DNA of 64,000 nt, taken from positions 1 to 64,000 of the forward strand of contig NZ_JAEPRQ010000009.1 in the NCBI RefSeq assembly GCF_016629665.1, in the 5' to 3' direction. The DNA is from Paracoccus caeni (GTDB lineage: Bacteria > Pseudomonadota > Alphaproteobacteria > Rhodobacterales > Rhodobacteraceae). The translations under genes were made by a program, and so were the position numbers. Of this stretch, positions 38,652-47,507 are shown piece after piece. How positions within the stretch are numbered: position 1 is the stretch's first letter; each line of letters begins with the position of its first letter. A model generated the notes under the pieces. The model worked only from the letters and a program-made list of their open reading frames with translations, was not told the DNA's origin and made no database searches.

Positions 38652-38927
38652 ATGGCGCATCTTGAGATCACCTATTGCACCGGCTGCAACTGGCTTTTGC
38701 GGGCTGGCTGGTATGCGCAGGAATGCCTGTCCACCTTCTCTACCGATATTCGCGTGACGATCATCCCCGATGACAGCGGCGGCGTCTTTCGCGTGACCTT
38801 GGACGGCACCGAGATCTGGGAACGCAAGAAGGATGGCGGCTTTCCCGATATTCGAACCCTGAAACAGCGCATCCGCGATCAGATGGACCCTGAAAGATCA
38901 CTGGGCCATCTGGACCGGGAAACGTAA
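38652..38927 (+). CDS. SelW-like (Rdx-family) thioredoxin-fold protein, Cys form
   Basis: This 91-residue protein opens with the beta strand HLEITYCTGCNWLLRAGWYAQE, in which CTGC is the C-x-x-C redox site; selenoproteins W, T and H have C-x-x-U at this place. The downstream IIPDDSGGVFRVTLDGTEIWERKKDGGFPDIRTLKQRIRD fits the family's beta-hairpin and the W-x-R-K/P segment. It probably acts as a small cytoplasmic redox protein. Its start is one base beyond the proB stop, so the two are likely cotranslated, although no metabolic link is known. Confidence 0.88.
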   Translation: MAHLEITYCTGCNWLLRAGWYAQECLSTFSTDIRVTIIPDDSGGVFRVTLDGTEIWERKKDGGFPDIRTLKQRIRDQMDPERSLGHLDRET

Positions 38928-38950
38928 AAAGGGGGCGTCTCCGCCCACCT
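38926..38950 (-). terminator. Terminator after the ABC binding-protein gene
   Basis: On the minus strand GGGCG pairs with CGCCC around a GAGA loop and is followed by CCTTTTT. It overlaps the stop of the convergent SelW-like gene. The short stem makes it moderate in strength. Confidence 0.6.
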
Positions 38951-38972
38951 TTCGCATCGCTTTGATCCGATC

Positions 38973-39956
38973 TCAGTCGAAGGCGCGATCCGTGATCATC
39001 GTGGTGAACGCCCCCTCCGGCGCTTTGGAAATCACCGGGTCCGAGCCGCCCGCCATCAGGATATCCACCGTCCGCTGATAATCGGCTTCGTCCAATGTGC
39101 CGTTGCTGCCCTCGGTCAGTTTGGCGATCTCGGTCGCCATGCGGACCTGATGCTCAAGCGTCTGGGCGCCGGTTTCGTCATTCTCCAGCACGATCTCGGC
39201 CGCTTCCTCGGGATTTTCGCGGGTATATTCCCAACCCTTCATGCTGGCGCGGACGAATCTCACCAGATCGGTGACCTTGGCGCTGTCCTCAAGCGTCGAT
39301 TCCAGCACGTAAAGCCCGTCTTCCAGCGTGGCGACGCCCTGATCCTCGTATTTGAAGGTCACCAGATCGTCGGGCGAGATCCCGGCATCCAGCACCTGAC
39401 CATATTCGTTATAGGTCATGGTGCTGATGCAGGCCGCCTGCTTTTGCAGCAGCGGATCGACGTTGAAGCCCTGTTTCAACACGGTCACGCCATCCGGCCC
39501 ACCCTCGGTCGAAAGGCCAAGCGTGCTCATCCACGACAGGAACGGATATTCGTTGCCCGAGAACCAGACGCCCAGCGTCTTGCCCGCGAAATCGGTCGTA
39601 GGATCGGCGATGCCGCTTTCCTTGAGGCAGGTCAGCATCATCCCCGATTGCTTGAACGGCTGGGCGATATTGACCAGCGGCAGGCCCTTTTCGCGGGCGG
39701 CAAGGGCGGCGGGCATCCATTCGACGATGACATCGGCACCGCCGCCAGCCAGCACCTGCGTCGGCGCGATGTCGGGACCGCCGGCAAGGATGGTCACGTC
39801 CAGCCCTTCTTCCTCGTAAAAGCCCTTGTCCAGCGCGACGTAATAGCCCGCGAACTGCGCCTGCGTGACCCATTTCAGTTGCAGGGTCAGTTCCTGCGCG
39901 TGGGTCGCGCCGACCGACAGTGCAAGGGCAGCGGCCCCGATCATCAGTGTCTTCAT
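38973..39956 (-). CDS. ABC transporter substrate-binding protein, NMT1/THI5-like
   Basis: This 327-residue periplasmic protein captures a substrate for the two permeases and the ATPase encoded upstream. Residues 1-20 form a signal peptide (MKTLMIGAAALALSVGATHA). The fold follows the NMT1/THI5 group that binds pyrimidines such as formylaminopyrimidine or related rings: LQLKWVTQAQFAGYYVALDKGFYEEEGLDVTILAGGPDI and later ISTMTYNEYGQVLDAG. The start at 39956 has AGGAGAG at good spacing. Located at the end of the pyrimidine catabolic operon, it most likely delivers a pyrimidine or a breakdown product. Confidence 0.88.
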   Translation of the reverse strand: MKTLMIGAAALALSVGATHAQELTLQLKWVTQAQFAGYYVALDKGFYEEEGLDVTILAGGPDIAPTQVLAGGGADVIVEWMPAALAAREKGLPLVNIAQPFKQSGMMLTCLKESGIADPTTDFAGKTLGVWFSGNEYPFLSWMSTLGLSTEGGPDGVTVLKQGFNVDPLLQKQAACISTMTYNEYGQVLDAGISPDDLVTFKYEDQGVATLEDGLYVLESTLEDSAKVTDLVRFVRASMKGWEYTRENPEEAAEIVLENDETGAQTLEHQVRMATEIAKLTEGSNGTLDEADYQRTVDILMAGGSDPVISKAPEGAFTTMITDRAFD

Positions 39957-39979
39957 CTTCCACTCTCCTGTTGGGGGCA

Positions 39980-40825
39980 TCAGCCCCGGTCCGCGCGCTG
40001 TGACGGGTGCCAGAACGTCACCTTCTTTTCGATCAGCGCGACAATTCCATAGAACAAGGTTCCCGCAATGGCGGAAGCCAGAATTTCAGCCCAGACCAGC
40101 GGCAGGTCCAGCCGCCCCACGGCGGTCGAGATGCGAAAGCCCATGCCGCGTGTCGGGCTGCCGAAAAACTCGGCAACGATCGCGCCGATCAGGGCCAGCG
40201 TGGTGGTGATCTTCAGCCCGTTGAACAGGAACGGCATCGCGGCGGGCATGCGCAATTTCCACAGCGACTGCCAATAGGGCGCGGCCCATGTGGCCATCTG
40301 GTCGCGCTGCATCTGGTCGGTGGCGGCAAGGCCCGCGACCATGTTCACAAGGATCGGGAAGAACACCATCACCACGACGACGGCGGATTTCGACTGCCAG
40401 TCAAAGCCGAACCACATGACCATGATCGGCGCGATGCCGACAATGGGCAGGGCGGCGACGAAATTCCCGATTGGCAGCAGGCCGCGTTGCAGAAACGGGC
40501 TGCGGTCGATGGCAATCGCGGTGGCGATGGCGGCAAGGCTGCCGATGATCCAGCCACTCAGCGCGCCTTTCAGGATCGTCTGGACGAAATCGCCCCAAAG
40601 GATGCCGCGATTGGCGACGAAGCTGGCGCCGATCTGACTGGGCGCGGGCAGGATGACCGAAGGCACCGCATAGAGCCGCACGATCATCTCCCACAACAGC
40701 AGCAGCGTCACCCCGAAAATTAGCGGCACGAGGATGCGCGTGGTCCGCGTATTCAGCCGCGACAGCCAGGTATTGAGGCCCCAGGCCCCAAGCCAGACCG
40801 CAAGGATGGGCAGGGCGTTCAACAT
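39980..40825 (-). CDS. ABC transporter permease (pyrimidine-type importer)
   Basis: This 281-residue inner membrane protein has six or so helices and the EAA-loop region AATDQMQRDQMATWAAPYWQSLWKLRMPAAMPFLFNGLKI that contacts the ATPase. It belongs to the SsuC/ThiX-type family. It is followed after 23 bases by the binding-protein gene. A 106-base gap containing a palindromic repeat separates it from the upstream permease gene. Confidence 0.9.
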   Translation of the reverse strand: MLNALPILAVWLGAWGLNTWLSRLNTRTTRILVPLIFGVTLLLLWEMIVRLYAVPSVILPAPSQIGASFVANRGILWGDFVQTILKGALSGWIIGSLAAIATAIAIDRSPFLQRGLLPIGNFVAALPIVGIAPIMVMWFGFDWQSKSAVVVVMVFFPILVNMVAGLAATDQMQRDQMATWAAPYWQSLWKLRMPAAMPFLFNGLKITTTLALIGAIVAEFFGSPTRGMGFRISTAVGRLDLPLVWAEILASAIAGTLFYGIVALIEKKVTFWHPSQRADRG

Positions 40826-40882
40826 GCTAAGCCGCCCCCATCTCGTGCGGGCGCTGCCCCCGGCTTTGCAATACCACTGTAG

Positions 40883-40902
40883 GGTGCGTGTTCACACGCA
40901 CC
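40883..40902. repeat. Perfect palindrome GGTGCGTG-TTCA-CACGCACC
   Basis: The twenty bases form an 8-bp hairpin with a TTCA loop. It interrupts the ABC operon between two permease genes. It looks like a REP-type intergenic palindrome, but no second copy was found in this window. Confidence 0.7.
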
Positions 40903-40931
40903 GAACCTCATCACCGGCGCAGCACTCAATA

Positions 40932-41846
40932 TCATCGCGCCAACCCCATCCGTGTCAGCGTGGCTTTCTCGATCACGCCCACCACGATCACCAGAACCGC
41001 CGCCAGCATCGCCGCCGCGAACAAGGCCGCCCAGATCTGCACCGTCTGCCCGTAATAGCTGCCCGACAGCAGCCGCGCCCCAAGACCCGCCGTCGCCCCC
41101 GCAGGCAGCTCGCCCACGATGGTCCCGACCAAAGCCGCCGCAATCGCCACCTTCAGACTGGCAAACAGATAGGGCAGAGAGCTTGGCAGCCTCAGCCGCC
41201 AGAACCGCTGCCGGGGCGAGGCATTCCAGCTTCGCATCAGATCAAGCTGCATCGCATCGGGGGTCCGCAGTCCCTTCACCATGCCGACCAGCACCGGAAA
41301 GAACGAAAGCCACGCCGCAATGATCGCCTTGGGCAGCAGCCCGGTCACTCCGGCACTGGCAAAAACCACGATCACCATCGGCGCAATCGCAAGGATCGGC
41401 ACGCTTTGGCTGGCGATGGCCCAAGGCATCACTGATTGATCCATCGCCCGGTTATGCACGATGCCCACCGCCAGCAGAATGCCCGCGACCGTGCCGATCC
41501 CGAACCCCGCCAAGGTCGCCGACAGCGTGATCCAGCCATGATAAACCAGCGAGCGTTTCGAGGTGATCTTCTGCCCGAACACCCCGTCCCACCAGCCGAT
41601 CGCCACCTGATGCGGCGCGGGCAAAACCGGGCGATCCTGCGTCAGCGTCTGCCGCACCAGATCGCCGAAACCCACCTCGGTCCCGGCGCGCGCCGCCTGA
41701 TCCTGCACCCATTGCGCGTTCATCCAGACAGCCGCCAGATACCAGATGACGATGATTGCCAGCAGCACCGTCAGAACCGGCAGCGCCGCCCCGACGCCGC
41801 GGCGCAGGAACCCGTCTGCCGGGGCTGGCATCGCGATCTCAGTCAT
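40932..41846 (-). CDS. ABC transporter permease, second subunit
   Basis: This 304-residue permease has six or more membrane segments and its EAA-type loop (VKGLRTPDAMQLDLMRSWNASPRQRFWRLRLPSSLPYLFASLKVA). The N-terminal extension of about 35 residues before the first helix is hydrophilic. The ATG at 41846 overlaps the end of the ATPase gene by eight bases and has GAGGGG seven bases upstream, so translational coupling is expected. Together with the gene at 39980 it would form a heterodimeric channel. Confidence 0.9.
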   Translation of the reverse strand: MTEIAMPAPADGFLRRGVGAALPVLTVLLAIIVIWYLAAVWMNAQWVQDQAARAGTEVGFGDLVRQTLTQDRPVLPAPHQVAIGWWDGVFGQKITSKRSLVYHGWITLSATLAGFGIGTVAGILLAVGIVHNRAMDQSVMPWAIASQSVPILAIAPMVIVVFASAGVTGLLPKAIIAAWLSFFPVLVGMVKGLRTPDAMQLDLMRSWNASPRQRFWRLRLPSSLPYLFASLKVAIAAALVGTIVGELPAGATAGLGARLLSGSYYGQTVQIWAALFAAAMLAAVLVIVVGVIEKATLTRMGLAR

Positions 41847-42624
41847 AACCATGCCCCTCACGCAGCCCTTCGCGCACCTCATGGGCCAGCGCGATGAATT
41901 CCGGCGTGTCGCGGATTTCCAGCGGGCGTTCGGCGGGCAGGGGGCTGTCGATGATCTTGGTGATCCGCCCCGGACGCGGGCTCATCACCACGATCTTGGT
42001 GGACAGATACACCGCCTCGGGGATCGAGTGGGTGACGAACCCGATGGTCTTGCGGGTCTTGCGCCAAAGTTCCAGCAGAGCCTCGTTCAGACGGTCGCGG
42101 ACGATCTCATCCAATGCGCCGAAAGGCTCATCCATCAGCAGGATATCGGCGTCAAAGGCCAAGGCCCGCGCGATGCTTGCCCGCTGCTGCATCCCGCCCG
42201 AAAGCTGCCACGGAAACTTGCCCCCGAACCCGCCGAGTTCCACCAGATCCAGCACCCGCGCGATCCGCTGCTTCCGGTCGGCTTTGGCAAAACCCATGAT
42301 CTCCAACGGCAGCGAGATATTCCCGGCAATCGTCCGCCACGGATAAAGCCCCGGCGCCTGAAACACATAGCCATAGGCGCGCGCCTTCCGCGCCTGATCG
42401 GGCGTCATCCCGTTCACGTCCAGCACACCGCCGGTCGGCGTCTCCAAAGCGGCGATGGTGCGAAGAAAGGTGGTCTTGCCGCACCCCGAAGGCCCGATGA
42501 AGCTGACGAAATCGCCCTGATTGATGGTCAGGCTGACATCTTTCAGCGCATGGACCGGACCGTCCGCGGTCTGAAAGGTCAGGCTGATATTATCGGCGTG
42601 GATGACGGGGAGATGATTCTTCAT
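41839..42624 (-). CDS. ABC transporter ATP-binding protein
   Basis: This 261-residue subunit powers the importer. It has Walker A GPSGCGKTTFLR near residue 44, the Q-loop YVFQAPGLYPWRT, the signature LSGGMQQRASIARAL and Walker B ILLMDEPFGALDEIVRD, plus the switch His in GFVTHSIPEAV. The type is that of nitrate/taurine/pyrimidine importers. It lies just downstream of the AT-rich HEPN-like gene, three bases away, and overlaps the next permease gene. Confidence 0.95.
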   Translation of the reverse strand: MKNHLPVIHADNISLTFQTADGPVHALKDVSLTINQGDFVSFIGPSGCGKTTFLRTIAALETPTGGVLDVNGMTPDQARKARAYGYVFQAPGLYPWRTIAGNISLPLEIMGFAKADRKQRIARVLDLVELGGFGGKFPWQLSGGMQQRASIARALAFDADILLMDEPFGALDEIVRDRLNEALLELWRKTRKTIGFVTHSIPEAVYLSTKIVVMSPRPGRITKIIDSPLPAERPLEIRDTPEFIALAHEVREGLREGHGYD

Positions 42625-42627
42625 ACT

Positions 42628-43245
42628 TTAATTCACAAAAGGATTATCGTGGGAGGCCATCTTCTTAATTCTATGTCTAAAATCTAGATGGCGAAAGACG
42701 ATAGGCTTGCCCCGTTCAAGCTCCATCTCATTCCATCCACTACATTGCCATTGAAATGCAGCTATCGCCAGTTCTATTAAAATTTGAGCATTGTCGATTT
42801 CTAAAATTTTGGCTGATAGACCTGTCTCATGATATTTCTTTATGATGTTGTCATATTCCTTACCGTTAAGCGCCTTTAATCCTTTATTTCCGATTCGAGA
42901 AAAATTAAAAATTCGATCTACGCTATTCTCTTCAATAAAGAACAATGATGAATGGAGGATGGCATTGCGCATGTCGCTAAGAGCCAGCATGAACGTTTCC
43001 AATCCGTCGTAATCAGAGAAACTGCTTTTTTCGATTGGAAGTTGAAATTCTATTACGTCGCGCAAGGTTTTTATTACCGCCCCTGCTCTGGAGGTCGCGT
43101 CGATAGGGCGTTTTCCAATGGATAACGCTAGAGATTTGTCGGCTTTGTTGACGACTTGAAACAATAGATGGTCACATGTCGCTTCAAACGCTGCTAGCTT
43201 GAGCGCAAGCTCGCCAACAAGTCTGTATAATTTGTCGTCTTCCAA
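42628..43245 (-). CDS. AT-rich HEPN-like protein inside the pyrimidine operon
   Basis: This 205-residue protein is helical and has DMRNAILHSS near residue 92, an R-N-x3-H arrangement that fits the R-x4-6-H HEPN signature. It has the look of an acquired gene: in 42781-42840 and 42841-42900 only 19 and 22 of 60 bases are G or C, against 35 of 60 in 42481-42540. It starts with TTG one base after the hydA stop and ends three bases before the ATPase gene, so it fits tightly between two operon genes. Its length and motif resemble bacterial HEPN proteins of unknown role; a RNase toxin or an Abi-like function is possible, without antitoxin evidence. Confidence 0.6.
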   Translation of the reverse strand: MEDDKLYRLVGELALKLAAFEATCDHLLFQVVNKADKSLALSIGKRPIDATSRAGAVIKTLRDVIEFQLPIEKSSFSDYDGLETFMLALSDMRNAILHSSLFFIEENSVDRIFNFSRIGNKGLKALNGKEYDNIIKKYHETGLSAKILEIDNAQILIELAIAAFQWQCSGWNEMELERGKPIVFRHLDFRHRIKKMASHDNPFVN

Positions 43246-43246
43246 T

Positions 43247-44698
43247 TCACACCCCGCTTGCCGGAATACCCGTCCGCTCCACCGGCCGTGGCGAGGTCAG
43301 TTCCTTCCACGCCGACAGTGCCCGGTTCACCGTTCCGCGCGGCTCTCGCGCCACGAATTCGCCATGCCCCTCGGGGCTCTCAATCTTGCCATCCGCAAAC
43401 GCCACCACCCCACGGCTCAGCGTATAGCGCGGCAGGCCCTTCACCTTCTGACCCTCGAAAACGTTGTAATCAATGGCGGATTGCTGACTGCCCGCGCCGA
43501 TCACCTTCTCGGCCTCGGGATCCCAGACCACCAGATCGGCATCCGCACCGACCAGCACCGCCCCCTTCTTCGGATACATGTTCAATATCTTCGCGATATT
43601 GGTCGAGGTCGCCGCCACGAATTCATTCGGAGTCAGCCGCCCGGTCCCCACGCCATGCGTCCACAGCATCGGCATCCGGTCCTCAAGCCCGCCGGTGCCA
43701 TTCGGGATCTTGGTGAAATCGCCGACGCCATAGCGTTTCTGCTCGGTGGTGAAGGCGCAATGATCGGTCGCCACGACCGACAGACTGCCCGATTGCAGCC
43801 CGGCCCACAGGCTGTCCTGATGCAGCTTGTTGCGGAACGGCGGCGACATCACCCGGCGCGCGGCATGGTCCCAGTCGGTGTTGAAATATTCGCTCTCATC
43901 CAGCGTCAGATGCTGGATCAGCGGCTCGCCCCAAACCCGCTTGCCCTGTTGACGCGCGCGCCGGATCGCCTCGTGGCTATCCTCGCAGGAAACATGGACC
44001 ACATATAGCGGCACACCCGCCATATCCGCGACCATGATCGCCCGGTTGGTCGCCTCGCCCTCGACCTGAGGCGGGCGCGAATAGGCATGCGCCTCGGGGC
44101 CGGTATTGCCCTCGGCCAGAAGCCGCGCCGACAATTCGGCGACCACATCGCCGTTCTCGGCATGAACCATCGCCACCCCGCCAAGATCGCCGACCCGACG
44201 GAAGCTGGCGAACAACTCGTCATCGTTCACCATCAAGGCGCCCTTATAGGCCATGAAATGCTTGAAACTGGTGATGCCGCGCTTCACCACGGCCTCCATC
44301 TCGTCAAAGACCTGCTCGCCCCACCATGTCACAGCCATGTGGAAGCTGTAGTCGCAATGCGCCCGGCCCGACTTGTTGTCCCACATCTGCAACGCATCCA
44401 GCAGACCCTGACCGGGCGAGGGCAGGGCGAAATCCACCACCATCGTCGTGCCCCCGGCCAAAGCCGCCCGGGTGCCGCTTTCGAAATCATCGGCAGAATA
44501 GGTGCCCATGAAAGGCATCTCCAAGTGCGTATGCGGATCGATCCCACCGGGCATCACATAGCAGCCGGTCGCATCCAGAACCTCGTCACCCACCAGCCCC
44601 TCACCAATCGCGGCGATCCTGCCGCCCTCGATCAGCACATCCGCCTTATAGGTCAGATCGGCGGTGACGATGGTTCCGTTCCTGATGACCGTGCTCAT
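43247..44698 (-). CDS. hydA: Dihydropyrimidinase (hydantoinase)
   Basis: This 483-residue amidohydrolase opens dihydrouracil and dihydrothymine to N-carbamoyl beta-amino acids, the second step of reductive pyrimidine breakdown. The metal ligands are GGIDPHTHLEMPFMG, the carboxylated Lys in ITSFKHFMAYKGA, the His residues in VAMVHAENGDVVAE and VVHVSCEDSHEAIRRA, and the Asp in VVATDHCAF. All are intact. Its ribosome binding site comes from the end of an intergenic repeat (AGAAGGGA). It stands between the amidohydrolase gene upstream and the HEPN-like gene downstream. Confidence 0.95.
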   Translation of the reverse strand: MSTVIRNGTIVTADLTYKADVLIEGGRIAAIGEGLVGDEVLDATGCYVMPGGIDPHTHLEMPFMGTYSADDFESGTRAALAGGTTMVVDFALPSPGQGLLDALQMWDNKSGRAHCDYSFHMAVTWWGEQVFDEMEAVVKRGITSFKHFMAYKGALMVNDDELFASFRRVGDLGGVAMVHAENGDVVAELSARLLAEGNTGPEAHAYSRPPQVEGEATNRAIMVADMAGVPLYVVHVSCEDSHEAIRRARQQGKRVWGEPLIQHLTLDESEYFNTDWDHAARRVMSPPFRNKLHQDSLWAGLQSGSLSVVATDHCAFTTEQKRYGVGDFTKIPNGTGGLEDRMPMLWTHGVGTGRLTPNEFVAATSTNIAKILNMYPKKGAVLVGADADLVVWDPEAEKVIGAGSQQSAIDYNVFEGQKVKGLPRYTLSRGVVAFADGKIESPEGHGEFVAREPRGTVNRALSAWKELTSPRPVERTGIPASGV

Positions 44699-44708
44699 GT
44701 CCGCATCC

Positions 44709-44732
44709 CTTCTTCTTCACGCAAATATCCCC
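44709..44732 (-). repeat. GGATATTTG intergenic repeat, copy B
   Basis: On the minus strand GGGGATATTTG is followed after two bases by TGAAGAAGAAG, 22 of 24 positions identical to 17440-17463. It lies between the amidohydrolase stop and the hydA start, and its purine-rich end supplies the hydA ribosome binding site. Confidence 0.7.
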
Positions 44733-44767
44733 GGGGTCCGGGGCAGGCGCCCCGGCTTCCGTCCGCG

Positions 44768-46033
44768 TCAGCGGACAATCTCTGCCGCCTCCAGCACCGA
44801 ATGCAGCAGCACATCCGCGCCCGCCGCCGCCCATTCCGGGCTGATCTCTTCCGCCTCATTGTGGCTTAGCCCGTCCACGCAGGGGCACATGATCATCACC
44901 GTCGGTGCGACCTTGTTGATCCAGCAGGCGTCGTGACCAGCGCCCGAGACAATATCCATGTGGGAATAGCCCAACCGCTCGGCATTGCCGCGAACGATAC
45001 CCACCAGCCGCGGATCAAAGGCCACCGGATCGAAATGCCCGACAGGTTCGATCCCGATGCCAAGGCCAAGCTCCGCTGCGATCTCCGCCGCGCCCGCTTC
45101 GATCTCTGACCGCATCGAGGTCAGCTTCGCCAGTTCAGGCGACCTGATATCGATGGTGAAGACCGCCTTGCCGGGGATCACGTTGCGGCTGTTCGGCCAG
45201 ACATTCGCCTGACCAACCGCGCCCACCGCATTCGGCTGATGCTCCATCGCCACGCGATGCACCAGTTCGATGATCCGCGCCATGCCAAGGCCCGCATTCA
45301 CCCGCATGTTCATCGGGGTCGAGCCGGTATGCGCGTCCTTGCCGGTCAGCGTCACCTCCAGCCACCACAGCCCTTGGCCATGGGTGACAACACCGATCTG
45401 CTTGTCCTCGGCCTCAAGGATCGGGCCCTGTTCGATGTGATATTCGAACATCGCGTGGATGCGGCGATCGCCCGGCACTTCGTCGCCGCGCCAGCCGATC
45501 CGGTCCAGTTCATCGCCAAAACTCTTGCCCTCGGCATCGACCCGGCCGTTGGCATAATCCTCGGTCAGCACCCCGGCAAACACGCCTGAGGCAAGCATGG
45601 CAGGCGCAAACCGCGCGCCTTCCTCGTTGGTCCAGTTGGTGACGACGATGGGGCGGCGGGTTTGAATGCCCAGATCGCGGATCGAGCGGATCACCTCCAG
45701 CCCGGCCAAAACGCCCAGAACACCGTCATATTTGCCGCCGGTCGGCTGCGTATCCAGATGACTGCCGATATAGACCGGATCGAGGTCCGGCTCCTGACCC
45801 TCATGGCGCATGAACATATTGCCCATGCGGTCCAGCCCCATGACCATGCCCGCATCTTCGCACCACTGGCGAAACAGCGTCCGGCCTTCGGCATCGGCAT
45901 CGGTGAGGGTCTGGCGGTTATTGCCGCCTGCGATGCCGGGGCCGATCTTGGCCATCTGCATCAGGCTGTCCCACAGACGGTCGCCATCGACCTTCATATT
46001 GGCAGCCGCAGCCGTTCCGCTTGCATCGGTCAT
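44768..46033 (-). CDS. Zn-dependent N-carbamoyl-amino acid hydrolase (beta-ureidopropionase type)
   Basis: This 421-residue M20-like amidase hydrolyses N-carbamoyl-beta-alanine or related ureido acids to the beta-amino acid, CO2 and ammonia. Metal ligands are recognisable in YIGSHLDTQPTGGKYDGVLG, NEEGARFAPAM, and HDACWINKVAPTVMIMCPCVDGLSHNEAEEIS. The lid contact is FEYHIEQGPILE and the dimer region KDAHTGSTPMNMRVNAG. It might act on allantoate as well, but the neighbouring dihydropyrimidinase favours pyrimidine breakdown. It is the second gene of the operon after the aminotransferase. Confidence 0.88.
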   Translation of the reverse strand: MTDASGTAAAANMKVDGDRLWDSLMQMAKIGPGIAGGNNRQTLTDADAEGRTLFRQWCEDAGMVMGLDRMGNMFMRHEGQEPDLDPVYIGSHLDTQPTGGKYDGVLGVLAGLEVIRSIRDLGIQTRRPIVVTNWTNEEGARFAPAMLASGVFAGVLTEDYANGRVDAEGKSFGDELDRIGWRGDEVPGDRRIHAMFEYHIEQGPILEAEDKQIGVVTHGQGLWWLEVTLTGKDAHTGSTPMNMRVNAGLGMARIIELVHRVAMEHQPNAVGAVGQANVWPNSRNVIPGKAVFTIDIRSPELAKLTSMRSEIEAGAAEIAAELGLGIGIEPVGHFDPVAFDPRLVGIVRGNAERLGYSHMDIVSGAGHDACWINKVAPTVMIMCPCVDGLSHNEAEEISPEWAAAGADVLLHSVLEAAEIVR

Positions 46034-46160
46034 CTTCGATCCTTCCTGTCTTGCCGCCCCGTCTTGTCGCAGGGTCGGCTGGATGGGCGGCGGGCTTAGC
46101 TTTCCCTTTTCATGCTGTCAGGAAAGCCGCCGCCCGTATGTCGCGCGGCGTGACCGGACG

Positions 46161-47486
46161 TCATGCCGTCGATTTAAGCACCTCGGCCAGTTTTCCGATC
46201 AACTCGTCGATCTGCGCTTCCGAGATGATCAGCGGCGGCGACATGGCGATGATGTCGCCGGTCACCCGGATCAGAATCCCGGCCTCATAGGCCCGCACGA
46301 AGGCGTCAAAGCCGCGCTTGCCCGGCTCTCCGTCGATGCCTTGTAACTCGACCGCGCCGATCAGGCCCATATTGCGGATGTCGATGACATTGGGCAGGCC
46401 CTTCAGGCTGTGCAGCGCCTCTTGCCAGTGACTCTCCAACTGGGCGGCGCGGGTCAGCAGTCCCTCGTCCTGATAGGTCTCAAGCGTGGCGATCCCCGCA
46501 GCGCAGGCGACCGGGTTGCCGGAATAGGTATAGCCGTGGAACAGCTCGATCACATGTTCCGGGCCTTGCATGAAGGCGTCGTGGATGGCGGCGCTGGTCA
46601 GGACCGCGCCCATCGGAATGACGCCATTGGTCAGGCCCTTGGCGCAGGTGATCATGTCCGGCACGACGCCGAAATGCTGGGCGGCGAAGGGGCTGCCAAG
46701 GCGGCCGAAGCCGGTGATGACCTCATCGAAGATCAGCAGGATGCCGTGCTTTTTGGTGATGTCGCGCAGGCGTTGCAGATAGCCTTTCGGCGGCAGCAGC
46801 ACCCCGGTCGATCCGGCCATCGGCTCGACGATGACGGCGGCGATGGTGTCGGCGCCATGCAGGGCCACGATCCGCTCCAGCTCATCCGCCAGATTGGCAC
46901 CGTTTTCGGGCTGGCCCTTGGTAAAGGCGTTCTCGGGCAGGTGGGTATGGGGCAGGTGGTCCACGCCGGTCAGCAGGCTGCCGAAGAACCGGCGGTTGTT
47001 CACGATGCCACCGACCGAGATGCCGCCGAAGCCCACGCCATGATAACCGCGTTCCCGCCCGATCAGCCGAGTCCGAGCCGCATCGCCGCGCGCACGGTGA
47101 TAGGCCAGCGCAATTTTCAGCGCCGTATCAACGGCTTCGCTGCCAGAGTTGCAGTAAAAGACGTGATCGATTCCGTCCGGCGCGATGTCCACGATCCGGT
47201 TCGCCAGCTCGAATGCCAGCGGATGACCCATCTGGAAGGCCGGAGCGTAATCAAGCTCCGCGACCTGCGCCTGCACCGCTTCGGTGATCTTCGGGCGACA
47301 ATGACCGGCATTGCAGCACCAAAGGCCCGCAGTGCCGTCAAGGATCTGTCGGCCATCCGCCGTGGTGTAATGCATGTCCTTTGCCGAAACCAACATCCGC
47401 GGCGCGGATTTGAACTGACGGTTCGACGTGAACGGCATCCAGAAGGCGCGAAGATCGTTCGGAACGGCTTTGCGGTCGAGTGGCAT
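46161..47486 (-). CDS. Class III omega-aminotransferase, beta-alanine type
   Basis: This 441-residue PLP enzyme converts a beta-amino acid such as beta-alanine or 3-aminoisobutyrate to the semialdehyde with pyruvate as acceptor. The N-terminus FWMPFTSNRQFKSAPRMLVSA is typical of beta-alanine-pyruvate transaminases. The cofactor contacts are NSGSEAVDTALK, the Asp-containing LLIFDEVITGFGRLG, and the lysine in MITCAKGLTNGVIPMG near residue 285. Together with hydA and the carbamoylase it completes the later steps of pyrimidine breakdown. It is the first gene of the leftward operon, divergent from rutR, with a RutR-type palindrome between them. Confidence 0.93.
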   Translation of the reverse strand: MPLDRKAVPNDLRAFWMPFTSNRQFKSAPRMLVSAKDMHYTTADGRQILDGTAGLWCCNAGHCRPKITEAVQAQVAELDYAPAFQMGHPLAFELANRIVDIAPDGIDHVFYCNSGSEAVDTALKIALAYHRARGDAARTRLIGRERGYHGVGFGGISVGGIVNNRRFFGSLLTGVDHLPHTHLPENAFTKGQPENGANLADELERIVALHGADTIAAVIVEPMAGSTGVLLPPKGYLQRLRDITKKHGILLIFDEVITGFGRLGSPFAAQHFGVVPDMITCAKGLTNGVIPMGAVLTSAAIHDAFMQGPEHVIELFHGYTYSGNPVACAAGIATLETYQDEGLLTRAAQLESHWQEALHSLKGLPNVIDIRNMGLIGAVELQGIDGEPGKRGFDAFVRAYEAGILIRVTGDIIAMSPPLIISEAQIDELIGKLAEVLKSTA

Positions 47487-47507
47487 GGGGCTAAACCTCG
47501 TGGATTA

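Noticed and set aside
38652..38927. Selenoprotein gene needing UGA recoding
   Set aside because: The redox site is CTGC (two Cys codons) with no in-frame TGA. The same holds for SelO, which ends FCGT.
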